The position numbers and the translations under genes are program-made. 36,635 bases of DNA from Acidobacteriota bacterium. Its GTDB lineage: Bacteria; Acidobacteriota; Vicinamibacteria; Vicinamibacterales; UBA2999. Below are positions 1 through 7,485 of the stretch, in pieces (within the stretch, counting starts at the first letter, position 1; the number at the start of each line of letters is the position of its first letter). Below the pieces are notes generated by a model, which saw only the letters and a list, made by a program, of their open reading frames with translations, had not been told where the DNA came from and made no database searches. Location of the stretch: assembly GCA_003222635.1 (NCBI GenBank), contig QHWQ01000326.1, positions 1 to 36,635 on the forward strand. Direction: 5' to 3'.

Positions 1-945
1 GGTGAACATCCGCGCCAGCGCGATGTCCTCGCCGAAGGCGTGCACCGACTGGACGACGCCCGAGCGCGTCATGAACGTGCCGAAGATCGTCAGGAAGAAC
101 GTGATGATGACGAGCGAGACGTTCCAGACGCGCAGCATCCCGCGCTTCTCCTGCACCATCACGGAGTGCAGGAACGCGGTGGCGGTGAACCACGGCAGCA
201 GCCCGGCGTTCTCGACCGGGTCCCACCCCCAGTAGCCGCCCCACCCGAGCTCTTCGTACGCCCAGATCATCCCGAGGCACAGGCCGAACGACAGGCAGAA
301 CCACGCGATCATCGTCCAGCGGCGGACCGCGCGCAGCCAGGAGTCGTCCAGATAGCCGGTGATGAGTGCCGCCATGCCGAACGCGTACGGAATCGTCAGC
401 CCGACGAACCCGAGGTACATCGTCGGCGGATGGATCGCCATGTAGAAGTTCTGCAGCAGCGGGTTCAGCCCACGGCCATCGGTCGGCGTTTCCGTCAGGA
501 AGGTCTCAAACGGGTTGTTGTGGATGACCATGATGAACAGGAAGAACATCTCCACGATCGAGATGATCGCGACGACATAGGGGATGAGCTCCCGATGCCG
601 CTCTCTGTTCACATAGACGGCCGTGCTGCCGAAGAGCGACAGCAGGAAGACCCAGAACATGATCGAGCCGTCGAGCCCGCCCCAGTACGACGTGATTTTG
701 TAGAAGAGCGGCTGGACGGCGTCGGAATAGTGCTGGACGTACTTGATGCTGTAGTCGCCGGTGACGAACGAGTAGATCATCACCGCCGATGCGGCGACCA
801 TCACCGCCGCGGTGAGATAAAAGGCGCCGACGCCGCTCTCAATCAGGCGGCGCGAACGCCGGCGCGCGCCCGCGATGGAAATCGAGGCGGCGTACGCACA
901 AACGACAAAGGCGGTGAGAAGAAGGTATGAACCGAGGGAAGCCAT
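1..945 (-). CDS. ccmF: CcmF, cytochrome c heme lyase subunit (partial, C-terminus outside window)
   Basis: CcmF is the large membrane subunit that attaches heme, delivered by CcmE, to apocytochromes c on the outer face of the inner membrane. Reading leftward from the ATG at 945, the first 315 residues are present: an N-terminal membrane helix (MASLGSYLLLTAFVV), several further hydrophobic helices, the conserved HPPTMYLGFVG (periplasmic His), the tryptophan-rich WWD-type motif GWGGYWGWDPVENAG, and MTRSGVVQSVHAF with the second conserved His. No stop is reached, so the gene runs off the left end. It starts 4 bases after the ccmE stop, so the two form an operon. The family call is firm; about half of the usual 600-plus residues are missing only because of the window edge. 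Confidence 0.93.
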   Translation of the reverse strand, partial: MASLGSYLLLTAFVVCAYAASISIAGARRRSRRLIESGVGAFYLTAAVMVAASAVMIYSFVTGDYSIKYVQHYSDAVQPLFYKITSYWGGLDGSIMFWVFLLSLFGSTAVYVNRERHRELIPYVVAIISIVEMFFLFIMVIHNNPFETFLTETPTDGRGLNPLLQNFYMAIHPPTMYLGFVGLTIPYAFGMAALITGYLDDSWLRAVRRWTMIAWFCLSFGLCLGMIWAYEELGWGGYWGWDPVENAGLLPWFTATAFLHSVMVQEKRGMLRVWNVSLVIITFFLTIFGTFMTRSGVVQSVHAFGEDIALARMFT

Positions 946-949
946 CGGC

Positions 950-1288
950 CTAGTTGGTGCCGGTCGATGGCGGCGTCGCGCCCGACGTCGACGACGCCGG
1001 CGGCAGCTTCGCTGGATCGTACTTCGACGGGCACTTGGCCATCACGCCGTCTTTCACGACGTGAAACGTGCCGTCCGTCTCGAGGCGTCCCTTGAGTACC
1101 ACTTCCGAGTCGGCCTTGAACGTGTCGGGCACGATGCCCGTGTAGTACGCGCGGACGACCTTGCCGTTGCTCTGCACGTCGAAGCGGTACTCGAGCGAGT
1201 CGCGCTTGCGCGCCGGCTCGCCCTGCACGAAGCCGGCCAGCACGAGCACGACGCACGTCAGGCCGATTTTCTTGGCTTTCTGACTCAT
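950..1288 (-). CDS. ccmE: CcmE-like heme chaperone, CxxxY variant, short
   Basis: CcmE carries heme from CcmC to CcmF. This 112-residue protein has a positively charged start, one hydrophobic helix (about residues 8-20) and a periplasmic OB-fold containing SLEYRFDV, AYYTGIVPDTF and GRLETDGTF, all typical of CcmE. In the usual protein heme is held by the His of an HxxxY motif; here the site reads AKCPSKY, so Cys86 replaces His and Tyr90 is kept. CcmE with CxxxY is known from some sulfate reducers and archaea. The protein is also about 35-45 residues shorter than the family: the linker between the helix and the OB-fold is missing, so the helix runs straight into GFVQGEPARKRD. It sits immediately upstream of ccmF. 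Either a natural short form or a small deletion. Confidence 0.8.
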   Translation of the reverse strand: MSQKAKKIGLTCVVLVLAGFVQGEPARKRDSLEYRFDVQSNGKVVRAYYTGIVPDTFKADSEVVLKGRLETDGTFHVVKDGVMAKCPSKYDPAKLPPASSTSGATPPSTGTN

Positions 1289-1321
1289 AAATAAGGACTT
1301 CCCGGAAACCTGTTCAGAATA

Positions 1322-1355
1322 TCACGGACCGGCACCCGGTGGTGCCGGCCCGTGA
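1322..1355 (-). terminator. Strong hairpin upstream of ccmE
   Basis: A 14-bp inverted repeat with one mismatch (A1328 opposite C1349) and a CGGT tetraloop at 1337-1340; the inner arms are CCGGCACC and GGTGCCGG. It lies between the peroxidase remnant and the ccmE start. No run of T follows on either strand, so it may be a terminator of the upstream gene, an mRNA leader structure or a dispersed REP-like hairpin. Confidence 0.4.
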
Positions 1356-1368
1356 CATCGACACGGGG

Positions 1369-1638
1369 GTGGCAACTAGAGGGACTTGAGGTCACCACGG
1401 CGTCCAAGTCCGCGAAACGTCCATCGTGATAAAAACCGCCCCTCATCGCGTGAAAAGACCGCGAAAGGGCGTCGTCCCGATACTTGTCGTCCGGCGAGCG
1501 GCTGGCCTGGAAGTCGTCGAAGCCGATGTCCTTGGCCGGGTGCAGGTTGTAGCCGGGCTCGGTGACGAAGGTTGTCGCCGCCGAGCTTATGCGGCCCGCC
1601 GAGAGAAGAAACGCGACGATTACGCGGACCGTCAGCGT
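1369..1638 (-). pseudogene. Remnant of a di-heme cytochrome c peroxidase family gene
   Basis: On the minus strand a reading frame contains a signal-peptide-like stretch (VTLTVRVIVAFLLSAG) followed directly by TEPGYNLHP, IGFDDFQASRSPDDKYR and GGFYHDGRFADLDAVV. The last part matches the C-terminal region of the bacterial di-heme cytochrome c peroxidase/MauG-like family, where FYHDGRFATL-type sequence precedes the final helix. Both CxxCH heme motifs and the bulk of the expected 300-plus residues are absent, so the start and the end of a gene appear joined with the middle removed. It begins right at the stop of the sigma factor remnant, an arrangement that suggests a former sigma-peroxidase operon. 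No credible start codon is visible. It could be a real decayed gene or the product of an assembly gap. Confidence 0.55.
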
Positions 1639-1978
1639 TACGCGATGCGTGCGAACACCGCGGCGACGATGCGATCGCAGCGCGTCTGCGGAAAGCGGAA
1701 CGTCTCTGGCGCGTGGATGCCGGCGCGTTCGGCCAGCTGGTGACGCAGCGCCGCGCGGCCGCGCGAGAGCCGCGTCTTCAGGACATCCTCGCTGACGCCG
1801 AGGCACTCCGCCGTTTCGGCGGTGTTGAGTCCGTCGACCTCGCGCAGCATGAAGACCTCGCGTTCACGTACGCCTGCTGCATCACGTCTTCCGCTTCGTC
1901 CTCGTCCTTGACGATCGAGCGCGCCGCCCGGTAGATGCGCTCGTTGTGGCGCCGCATCAGGACTTCGTAGAAGCTCCG
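1638..1978 (-). pseudogene. ECF-type sigma-70 factor, both ends of the core deleted or frameshifted
   Basis: Two pieces of one ECF sigma factor lie in different frames. The first, next to the dehydrogenase stop at 1979, reads FYEVLMRRHNERIYRAARS and DEAEDVMQQAYVNA, which is sigma region 2 (core binding and -10 recognition). The second, from about 1859 down to the TAA at 1638, reads VFMLREVDGLNTAETAECLG and VLKTRLSRGRAALRH, which is region 4 (helix-turn-helix for -35 recognition). The roughly 70-85 residues that normally join them, including the end of region 2, are missing, and the join changes frame near 1858. The N-terminus before region 2 is also cut: an in-frame stop, shared with the upstream dehydrogenase, lies one codon before it. 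As written it cannot make a working sigma factor. Confidence 0.75.
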
Positions 1979-2911
1979 CTAACTACGTGCATATCGTCTT
2001 AGAGTCGCCAGCCCCAGAAGGGTGAAAAAGCCGCCGACCGCGCCAACCACGGCCAGCGGATGCAGCTGCGCGAAGGTCAGGGCGCTCGTCCCCTTCGTGC
2101 GCCCTTTCCAGGTGTGGCCGCGCTCCCCGCCGTCGTGGGCGACGGGCGCATAGAGGTTGGCGGGACGGTCGGGCGAGGCGGGCACGGAGGTGCGCTGCTG
2201 CTTGAACAGCATCTTCTCCATGTAGAGGTCCGCGATGCGCGGCGCCAGCCGCGCGAGCGCGATGAGCTCCGCGGCGCCGCCGGCGAACACCTCGCGTGTC
2301 GGCTTCTCGGCGCACCGGAGAATCACGTCGGCTGCGATCTCGGGCGCGTACACGGGAGGAACCGGCTGCGGCTCGACGCCGATGTAGGTCTTCGCCTTCT
2401 CGAAGAACGGCGTGTCGATGCTCGCGGGCTTGACGAGCGACACGCTCACTGGAATGCCCTCCTCCTCCAGCTCCATGCGCATCGCGTCGGTGAACGCTTT
2501 GATGGCGTGCTTGGCCGCGCAGTAGATGCCCTGCAGCGGGACGGCGCGATCGGCCAGGCCGCTCGCCACGTTGACCAACGCGCCGCCGCGCTCCCGCAGA
2601 TGCCGGAGTGCCTCACGCGAGCCGTAGACGTGCCCCCAGAAGTTCACGTCCATCTGCCGACGCATGTCCTCGATCGGCAGCTCGTGCGTCTTGCCGTACA
2701 TCGAAACGGCCGCGTTGTTGACCCATGTGTCGATGCGGCCGAATTCGGCGATCGCCGTCTCGCCTATCCTCTTCACGTCGTCCGGATTGGTGACGTCGGC
2801 GACGACGTAGGCCGCGCGGCCGCCGTCGCGGCGGATGTCATCGCAGGCGGGGGAAGAAGCCGGTATTTCACGATGCCCTCCGAAAGAGACTCTCGAGCGC
2901 GTCGCGCGCAC
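1979..2911 (-). CDS. Short-chain dehydrogenase/reductase lacking its N-terminal NAD(P)-binding motif
   Basis: A classical SDR from about 2848 onward: ADVTNPDDV, the NNAA motif (residues 65-68 of this frame), Asn90, Ser117 in VASG and the catalytic YxxxK as Y130-CAA-K134. It has the long C-terminal extension of the membrane-associated subgroup, ending in a hydrophobic helix (VVGAVGGFFTLLGLATL). The first beta strand and the TGxxxGxG dinucleotide-binding loop, normally about 45 residues before this point, are absent. The GTG at 2911 lies inside the upstream debranching enzyme gene and the first 21 residues are unrelated to SDRs. The 5' end was therefore lost together with the spacer to the upstream gene. 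Without the glycine loop it should not bind cofactor. Confidence 0.8.
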   Translation of the reverse strand: MRATRSRVSFGGHREIPASSPACDDIRRDGGRAAYVVADVTNPDDVKRIGETAIAEFGRIDTWVNNAAVSMYGKTHELPIEDMRRQMDVNFWGHVYGSREALRHLRERGGALVNVASGLADRAVPLQGIYCAAKHAIKAFTDAMRMELEEEGIPVSVSLVKPASIDTPFFEKAKTYIGVEPQPVPPVYAPEIAADVILRCAEKPTREVFAGGAAELIALARLAPRIADLYMEKMLFKQQRTSVPASPDRPANLYAPVAHDGGERGHTWKGRTKGTSALTFAQLHPLAVVGAVGGFFTLLGLATLRRYARS

Positions 2912-5018
2912 GCTCCGTCGCTCCCGCCTCCAGCGACTCTGGAGGCGGCTGCCGCACCACGTGCAGTGTGCCCACCTGGTTCAACACCTCGAAATGCGAC
3001 TCGCCCGCGTCATCGCGCCGGCAGCGAAGCGTCACACGCGCCTCGCCGACGCGGAGGTCGCGAATAATCACGTCGGGCAGCCATGCCGGCAGCTTCGGAT
3101 CGACGACCAGCGTGTTGAACGGCGCGAGCGGCAGCACGCCAAGCAGGACCTGCATGGCGAGCGCGAACGACGAGGCGTTCCACAACTGCGGCGTGTTGGC
3201 GCGCGGGTAGGCGCCGGGCACCGGCGACTCCGCGCGCCCGTAGCCGCCGATGCATTCAGGAATGCGATGCTCCGGATAGAGCTGCGCGAGGTCGAACATC
3301 GCCCTGGCGAGATCGTGCGCGCGCGCATCGAAGCCGAAGCGGCGCAGACCGAAGAGGATCGTGCCCTGCTCCACCGCCCACACGGTGCCGCGGTGATAGC
3401 TCAAAGGGTTGTAGAACGCATGTGAGGACGAGAGCGTTCGAATACCCCAGCCGCTGAACATGTCGGGCGCGAAGAGGCGGCCGACGACCGGTCGCACATG
3501 GTCCGCATCGATGATCCCGGTCGCCAGGCAATGCCCGACGTTCGAGGTCACCGCTTTCACGAGGCGTTTGCCCGGATCCATCGCGAGCGCGAAGAACCCT
3601 TCCTCTTCGACCCACCAGTCGCGATTGAAGCGCTCCTTCAGCTCCGCCGCGTTCTTCCAGTACGCCCTGGCGGTGTCGCGCTCGCCGAGCATCCACGCCA
3701 TCATCGCCATCAGACGCTGGGCGGTAAACCAGTAGCCCTGCAGCTCGCACGTCGCGATGGGCGCGGGCACCGGACTCCCATCGTCGTAGATAATGGCGTC
3801 GCCGCTGTCCTTCCAGCCCTGGTTCTTGGTGCCCATCTTCGAGCGCGTCTGGTATTCGAGATATCCGTCGCCATCGCGATCGCCGTACTGGCGCGCCCAG
3901 TCGAGAATGCGGCGTGCGGTGTCCCAGTGACGGCGAATCACCTGCGTGTCGCCGACCCACGCATACAGATTCGCGAGCGAGATGATGTACATCAGCGGAC
4001 TGGCAAAGTCCGCGTAGTACGCGTAGTACGGATTCTCGTCGAGGATGGCGAGCGGCCCGGAACGCATCTGATACGGAATGCGTCCGGGTTCCTCGTCGTG
4101 CCAGGCGTCGAACCGGTTGCTCTGCATCCGCCCCAGCCGCAGAAGCGCCGCGGACAGCGAGCGGCCTCGATCGACCATCGCCGCCTGCCAGCCGGCGGTC
4201 ACGGCGTCGCGGCCGAAGAACGCTGGATAGAGCGGCATGCCAGCCTGAAGCGCGAGCCATTCGTCGCGGTCGCCGTCGAGCAGCGGAAAGGAGGCGACGT
4301 CACGGATGTTGCCGGCGACGATCTGCTCGGCGAGCGTGTTGCCCGGAATCTCGACGCGCGTGAAGCTCGCGCGCCACTCCTCGACCGCTGCGCGGCGCGC
4401 CTCGACGTCCTTGGCAGTCAGGTCGTCGACGGTACCGGACGGCCAGACACGAAACGGCAGCTCCCGGACCTGCTGCGGCGACAGGTCGATTTCCTGCGTC
4501 AGCGCATCTTCAGGTTCGATGCGGGTCTTGAAGCCGAGATGATGGTTCTTCGGACGTGAGGCCTCGGCCTCCTGGATATCCGTGTAGTCGGCGTCGATCG
4601 TCCAGGCAATCGTCAAGTGCAGAGGCGTGCGCGCGCGATTCGCAATGATGGTGCGCACGTCGAGCGACCCTGCGCGCACCGAGTAGACGACCCGGATGTC
4701 GACCGCGCGTTCAGGCACGCCATCGGCATCCGTGTCTTCCTCGTCGCCGGCCTGTCCCGTACCGCCGCCGGTCGGGTTCGTGATCTCGGGGTGAACGTAG
4801 GTGAACGCGAGCGTGTCCGGCGCAATCGACGCCGCCTCGCACGGCCACGGCGTGTGGCCGTTGATGCGCAGCTGCAGGGTGCGGAGGAACCGCGTCTCGC
4901 GAAAATAATAGCCGGTGAGACGCTGGTCCCCCGCGCACTCGCCGCGAGTGTTGACGACGAGCAGAGACGGTCCCGACCACGCGTAGAACATGTCGGGACG
5001 CACGACCGCGTGCGGCAT
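2868..5018 (-). CDS. Amylo-alpha-1,6-glucosidase / glycogen debranching N-domain protein
   Basis: A 716-residue enzyme with an N-terminal beta-sandwich of the GDE_N_bis type (LLVVNTRGECAG, YYFRETRFLRTLQL) and an alpha/alpha-barrel of the MGH1/GH63-like type (about 230-640) with PAFFGRDAVTAGWQ, NQGWKDSGDAI, YWFTAQRLMAMMAWML and SYHRGTVWAVEQ. Proteins of this design act on alpha-1,6 branches or related glucosides; the exact substrate cannot be read from sequence. It follows a DUF2231 gene by 9 bases in the same direction, and the broken SDR follows it. The end looks intact (ERARDALESLFRR). The ATG at 5018 is used; an in-frame ATG at 4994 just before FYAWSGPSLL is an alternative start. Confidence 0.85.
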   Translation of the reverse strand: MPHAVVRPDMFYAWSGPSLLVVNTRGECAGDQRLTGYYFRETRFLRTLQLRINGHTPWPCEAASIAPDTLAFTYVHPEITNPTGGGTGQAGDEEDTDADGVPERAVDIRVVYSVRAGSLDVRTIIANRARTPLHLTIAWTIDADYTDIQEAEASRPKNHHLGFKTRIEPEDALTQEIDLSPQQVRELPFRVWPSGTVDDLTAKDVEARRAAVEEWRASFTRVEIPGNTLAEQIVAGNIRDVASFPLLDGDRDEWLALQAGMPLYPAFFGRDAVTAGWQAAMVDRGRSLSAALLRLGRMQSNRFDAWHDEEPGRIPYQMRSGPLAILDENPYYAYYADFASPLMYIISLANLYAWVGDTQVIRRHWDTARRILDWARQYGDRDGDGYLEYQTRSKMGTKNQGWKDSGDAIIYDDGSPVPAPIATCELQGYWFTAQRLMAMMAWMLGERDTARAYWKNAAELKERFNRDWWVEEEGFFALAMDPGKRLVKAVTSNVGHCLATGIIDADHVRPVVGRLFAPDMFSGWGIRTLSSSHAFYNPLSYHRGTVWAVEQGTILFGLRRFGFDARAHDLARAMFDLAQLYPEHRIPECIGGYGRAESPVPGAYPRANTPQLWNASSFALAMQVLLGVLPLAPFNTLVVDPKLPAWLPDVIIRDLRVGEARVTLRCRRDDAGESHFEVLNQVGTLHVVRQPPPESLEAGATERARDALESLFRRAS

Positions 5019-5027
5019 TGACGCCTT

Positions 5028-5510
5028 TTACGCTGCGCGGCGCGACTTCAGCGAGCTCGGCGCATCGACGTGCGCGCCGGGGTCGACGCCCACGGCGAGT
5101 CGATCCACCAGCTCGCCGCCGAGCCAGCCCGTCACGAGCGCAATGCACCCGCCGCCGAACGACAGCACGTAGGCGATCATCATCGGGTTCTGCAGGTCCG
5201 CACGCCGGAGCCACCAGCTCGCCGCATACATGACCACCACGATCAGGTTGCCGCCGCCATGCCACGCGCCGATGCGTTTGGCGCGAGTGCCGGCCGGAAT
5301 ACCCAGCCAGTCAATCAGGCCGAACGGCGCCGCGACCAGACCGCTGATGACGCCTGCCGCAATCATCCAGTAGGCGATCTCCGACCAGTACGCCACGCCG
5401 GTGGCGAAGTGGATGATGTCGAAGATGAGCGCCATCGCGAGCAGGCCCAGCGGAAAGACGATGAGCATCTGATGAATGGGATGTCCAAAAAGTTTGGCTC
5501 TGCTTTCCAT
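5028..5510 (-). CDS. DUF2231 family membrane protein
   Basis: A 160-residue protein with four hydrophobic helices. The N-terminal FGHPIHQMLIVFPLGLLAMA is the family signature: DUF2231 proteins begin with a conserved HPxHP-like or HPIHQ motif just before the first helix, and the histidines have been suggested to bind metal or heme. A second His-rich turn (IGAWHGGGN) precedes helix three. The role of the family is unknown. It is the first gene of a minus-strand group leading into the debranching enzyme, and is divergent from the gene at 5600. The C-terminal tail (DAPSSLKSRRAA) is polar. Confidence 0.85.
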   Translation of the reverse strand: MESRAKLFGHPIHQMLIVFPLGLLAMALIFDIIHFATGVAYWSEIAYWMIAAGVISGLVAAPFGLIDWLGIPAGTRAKRIGAWHGGGNLIVVVMYAASWWLRRADLQNPMMIAYVLSFGGGCIALVTGWLGGELVDRLAVGVDPGAHVDAPSSLKSRRAA

Positions 5511-5599
5511 GCACCACTCCTGCGCTGTGCCCGTGCAAGCGAAGGACCGAATGTCACCTCTGGCGGCCTCGACTCAACAGCACGGTCACGCTTCTCAGG

Positions 5600-5791
5600 A
5601 TGGCGCAGCAGTTCCTGCCGATCTCAGCGGGCGCGATTCGACCGAGCCTCGGCGCGTTCGTGGCCAGCGCGTGGCTGATCCTCATCGCGGTCAACCTCGC
5701 GCTCGGTGGACATTTCGACATCGCGGTACGCGATGGCGTCCTCGCCATCTCGGCCTACGCGCTTGCTCGCTTCGAGCAGGCGCGCGCGCCG
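5600..5791 (+). CDS. Small two-helix membrane protein, 3' end probably lost
   Basis: From the ATG at 5600 the protein reads as a plausible small membrane protein: a helix AFVASAWLILIAVNLALGG followed by HFDIAVRDGVLAISAYALA. After about residue 64 (ARFEQARAP) the frame turns into arginine/proline-rich sequence of shadow type and runs open to 6220, which suggests that the true end is missing and that this gene was joined to the start of the next one. I do not recognise a named family. A weak Shine-Dalgarno (TCAGG) precedes the start. It is divergent from the DUF2231 gene. Confidence 0.45.
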
Positions 5792-5805
5792 GCGTTCCGG
5801 CGGCC

Positions 5806-6287
5806 TCGTCGACCAGCCGCAGGGGCCTCGTCGCCGCGGCGGTCCTGTGCGCCGCTGCCGCGCTCCATCACCAACCGCTGCGGCCGACCGTTCAGCAACG
5901 CTGCATCAGGACATGCGGAAGCTCTGGACCGACCACATCGTCTGGACGCGCGACTACATCGTCGCGGCCGTCGACGATCGCCCGGATGCGCAGGCCGCCG
6001 CCACTCGCCTGATGAAGAATCAGGAAGACATCGGCAGCGCGGTCGAGGCGTACTACGGACAGGCCGCGGGCCAGCAGCTCACGTCACTCCTGAAGCAGCA
6101 CATCGCCATCGCGGTCGATCTGATCAAGGCGGCGAAAAAGGGCGACCAGGCGGCGCAAAAGCAGGCGAGCGACGCGCTCGTCAGCATGATGAAGGCGCAT
6201 TTGTCGACGACGACCGATGAAGTGGTCGCTCGCCTGAAGCACGACTACATCATCAAGCAGTTTCCCGACAGGTTCACAGCGTCGTAA
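5806..6287 (+). pseudogene. Broken copy of the LWTDH helical protein family
   Basis: The frame from about 5871 to 6287 encodes MRKLWTDHIVWTRDYIVAA, RLMKNQEDIGSAVEAYYG and HLSTTTDEVVARL, clearly the same family as the protein at 7482-8045. Relative to that copy two internal stretches are missing in frame, about 23 residues between KAAKKGDQAAQKQ and MMKAHLSTTTD, and about 24 residues between VARL and [10 protein letters not shown]. Upstream, a signal-peptide-like stretch (RRGLVAAAVLCAAAAL, 5806-5868) is in another frame and has no start codon, so the secretion signal is separated from the body by a frameshift. The 3' end overlaps maf by 14 bases, tail to tail. The function of the family is unknown; it looks like a secreted four-helix bundle. 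Confidence 0.6.
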
Positions 6288-6834
6288 GCCCTTTGAGGAT
6301 GTCGTAGACGAGCGCGACGGGCAGCCCGACGACGTTCGAATAGGAACCGTCGATGCGTGTGACGAAGCGCGACGCGTAGCCCTGGATAGCGTATGCGCCG
6401 GCTTTGTCGCGCGGCTCGCCCGTCGCGACGTACCAGTCGATTTCGAATTCGCTGAGCGGCGCGAACTCGACGTCGGTGCGTTCGATCTCGGTGAACATCT
6501 GTTTCCCGTGCCACACCGACACCGCCGTCAACACCTCGTGCGTCCGGCCCGACAGCATCCTCAGCATCCGCGTCGCGTCCGCATCATCTTCGGGCTTGGC
6601 GAGCATCATCTCGTCGACGACGACGGTCGTGTCCGCGGCCAGCACGATGCGATCACCCACGCGCGGGGCGACCGCGCGTCCCTTTTCTTCGGCAATTCGG
6701 CGCACGTATGCATCTGCCGCTTCGTGCGGATGCGCCGTCTCGTCGATGTGCGCCGCAATGACTTCGAAGTCGATGCCCGCGGCGCGCAACAGCTCCGCGC
6801 GGCGTGGTGAAGCCGATGCCAAGACTATCGGCAT
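6274..6834 (-). CDS. maf: Maf-like nucleoside triphosphate pyrophosphatase
   Basis: Maf proteins hydrolyse non-canonical or modified nucleoside triphosphates (dTTP/UTP or m7GTP type) to the monophosphate. The 186-residue protein begins [20 protein letters not shown], the family signature SxSPRR that binds the triphosphate. It continues with [20 protein letters not shown] (catalytic acid region), [24 protein letters not shown] and [20 protein letters not shown], with the length expected for the family. The ATG at 6834 is chosen because it begins exactly at the family N-terminus; an upstream in-frame start at 6900 would add 22 unrelated residues from an AT-rich repeat region. Confidence 0.93.
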   Translation of the reverse strand: MPIVLASASPRRAELLRAAGIDFEVIAAHIDETAHPHEAADAYVRRIAEEKGRAVAPRVGDRIVLAADTTVVVDEMMLAKPEDDADATRMLRMLSGRTHEVLTAVSVWHGKQMFTEIERTDVEFAPLSEFEIDWYVATGEPRDKAGAYAIQGYASRFVTRIDGSYSNVVGLPVALVYDILKGLTTL

Positions 6835-7206
6835 TGCAGAATCTTCAATCTTCGATCTGGTGATATGTGCATCGATTGAAACATCGAAGCATCTTGCCAT
6901 CGCCTCATCATCGAATCATTTGATTATTTCGCCGGCGCATGATGGCGATGAACTTGCTCCCATCAGATCGCCCGCAAAGCTTGGCGTCGTCTCCGAGCAA
7001 GCCGACGAATGCGTGTACTGGCTCACGCGCTTCAAGAATGCGCGGATATCGAGTACTGAGCCGCTCGAGCCGTTGCTCGCGGAGGCCGTTGAACTGTAAG
7101 AGTTTCGGGCGATCCACCTCCACGATAGTCAAAACACAAAATCACAAGCTGACACGATCGACACTCAAATTGCAGATTGAAGATTGCAGATGTATCGTCG
7201 TCAGAA
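6835..7206. other. AT-richer intergenic segment with inverted short repeats
   Basis: The 372 bases between maf and the DUF721 gene (divergent) are clearly poorer in GC than the surroundings. AATCTTCAATC at 6840-6850 recurs as its exact reverse complement GATTGAAGATT at 7175-7185, and the latter sits in a small tandem (TGCAGATTGAAGATTGCAGA). A 74-codon open frame on the minus strand (6908-7132) has no recognisable features. I see no supported gene here; both flanking genes must be transcribed from it. Confidence 0.45.
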
Positions 7207-7485
7207 ATGATTCAGGTTCATCGCGTCATCCCGGGCTCGCTCGCGGAGATCCTGCGCAAGGCGCCGCTCAGCGACGGCAAGATCGCCTTCGCGTGGCGAT
7301 CGTCGGTCGGACCGGCGATGGATCGAGGGACGTCGGTGGCGCTGCGCGACGGCGTGCTCGTCGTGATGGTGAAGGATGCGGCATGGGGCCGCGAGGTGCA
7401 GCGCTCCGAGGCGCTGATTCACGCCCGGCTCGAGGCGCTGCTCGGGCCGGACGTCGTGCGTGAGCTGAGGATCGAGAATCGCTAG
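7207..7485 (+). CDS. DUF721 / DciA-like protein
   Basis: A 92-residue protein with the DUF721 pattern: SLAEILRKAPLSDGKIAFAWRS, then VALRDGVLVVMVKDAAWGRE and a terminal helix-strand LEALLGPDVVRELRI. DUF721 is the fold of DciA, which helps load the replicative helicase DnaB in bacteria that lack DnaC. This copy is only the core domain, shorter than many DciA proteins, so a replication role is plausible but not proven. The ATG at 7207 is preferred to the TTG at 7177 because the latter lies inside the AT-rich repeat. It is convergent with the next gene, overlapping by 4 bases. Confidence 0.7.
   Translation: MIQVHRVIPGSLAEILRKAPLSDGKIAFAWRSSVGPAMDRGTSVALRDGVLVVMVKDAAWGREVQRSEALIHARLEALLGPDVVRELRIENR

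Noticed and set aside
40-930. A 296-codon plus-strand frame at the left edge
   Set aside because: Antisense to ccmF, whose WWD motif and conserved histidines are unmistakable on the minus strand.
5806-6287. The first helical protein copy as a genuine shorter family member
   Set aside because: The secretion signal is out of frame and has no start, and both internal gaps remove blocks that are conserved in the second copy, so a broken gene is more likely.
6908-7132. A 74-codon minus-strand frame between maf and the DUF721 gene
   Set aside because: It lies in the AT-rich repeat segment, with no ribosome binding site and no recognisable protein features.
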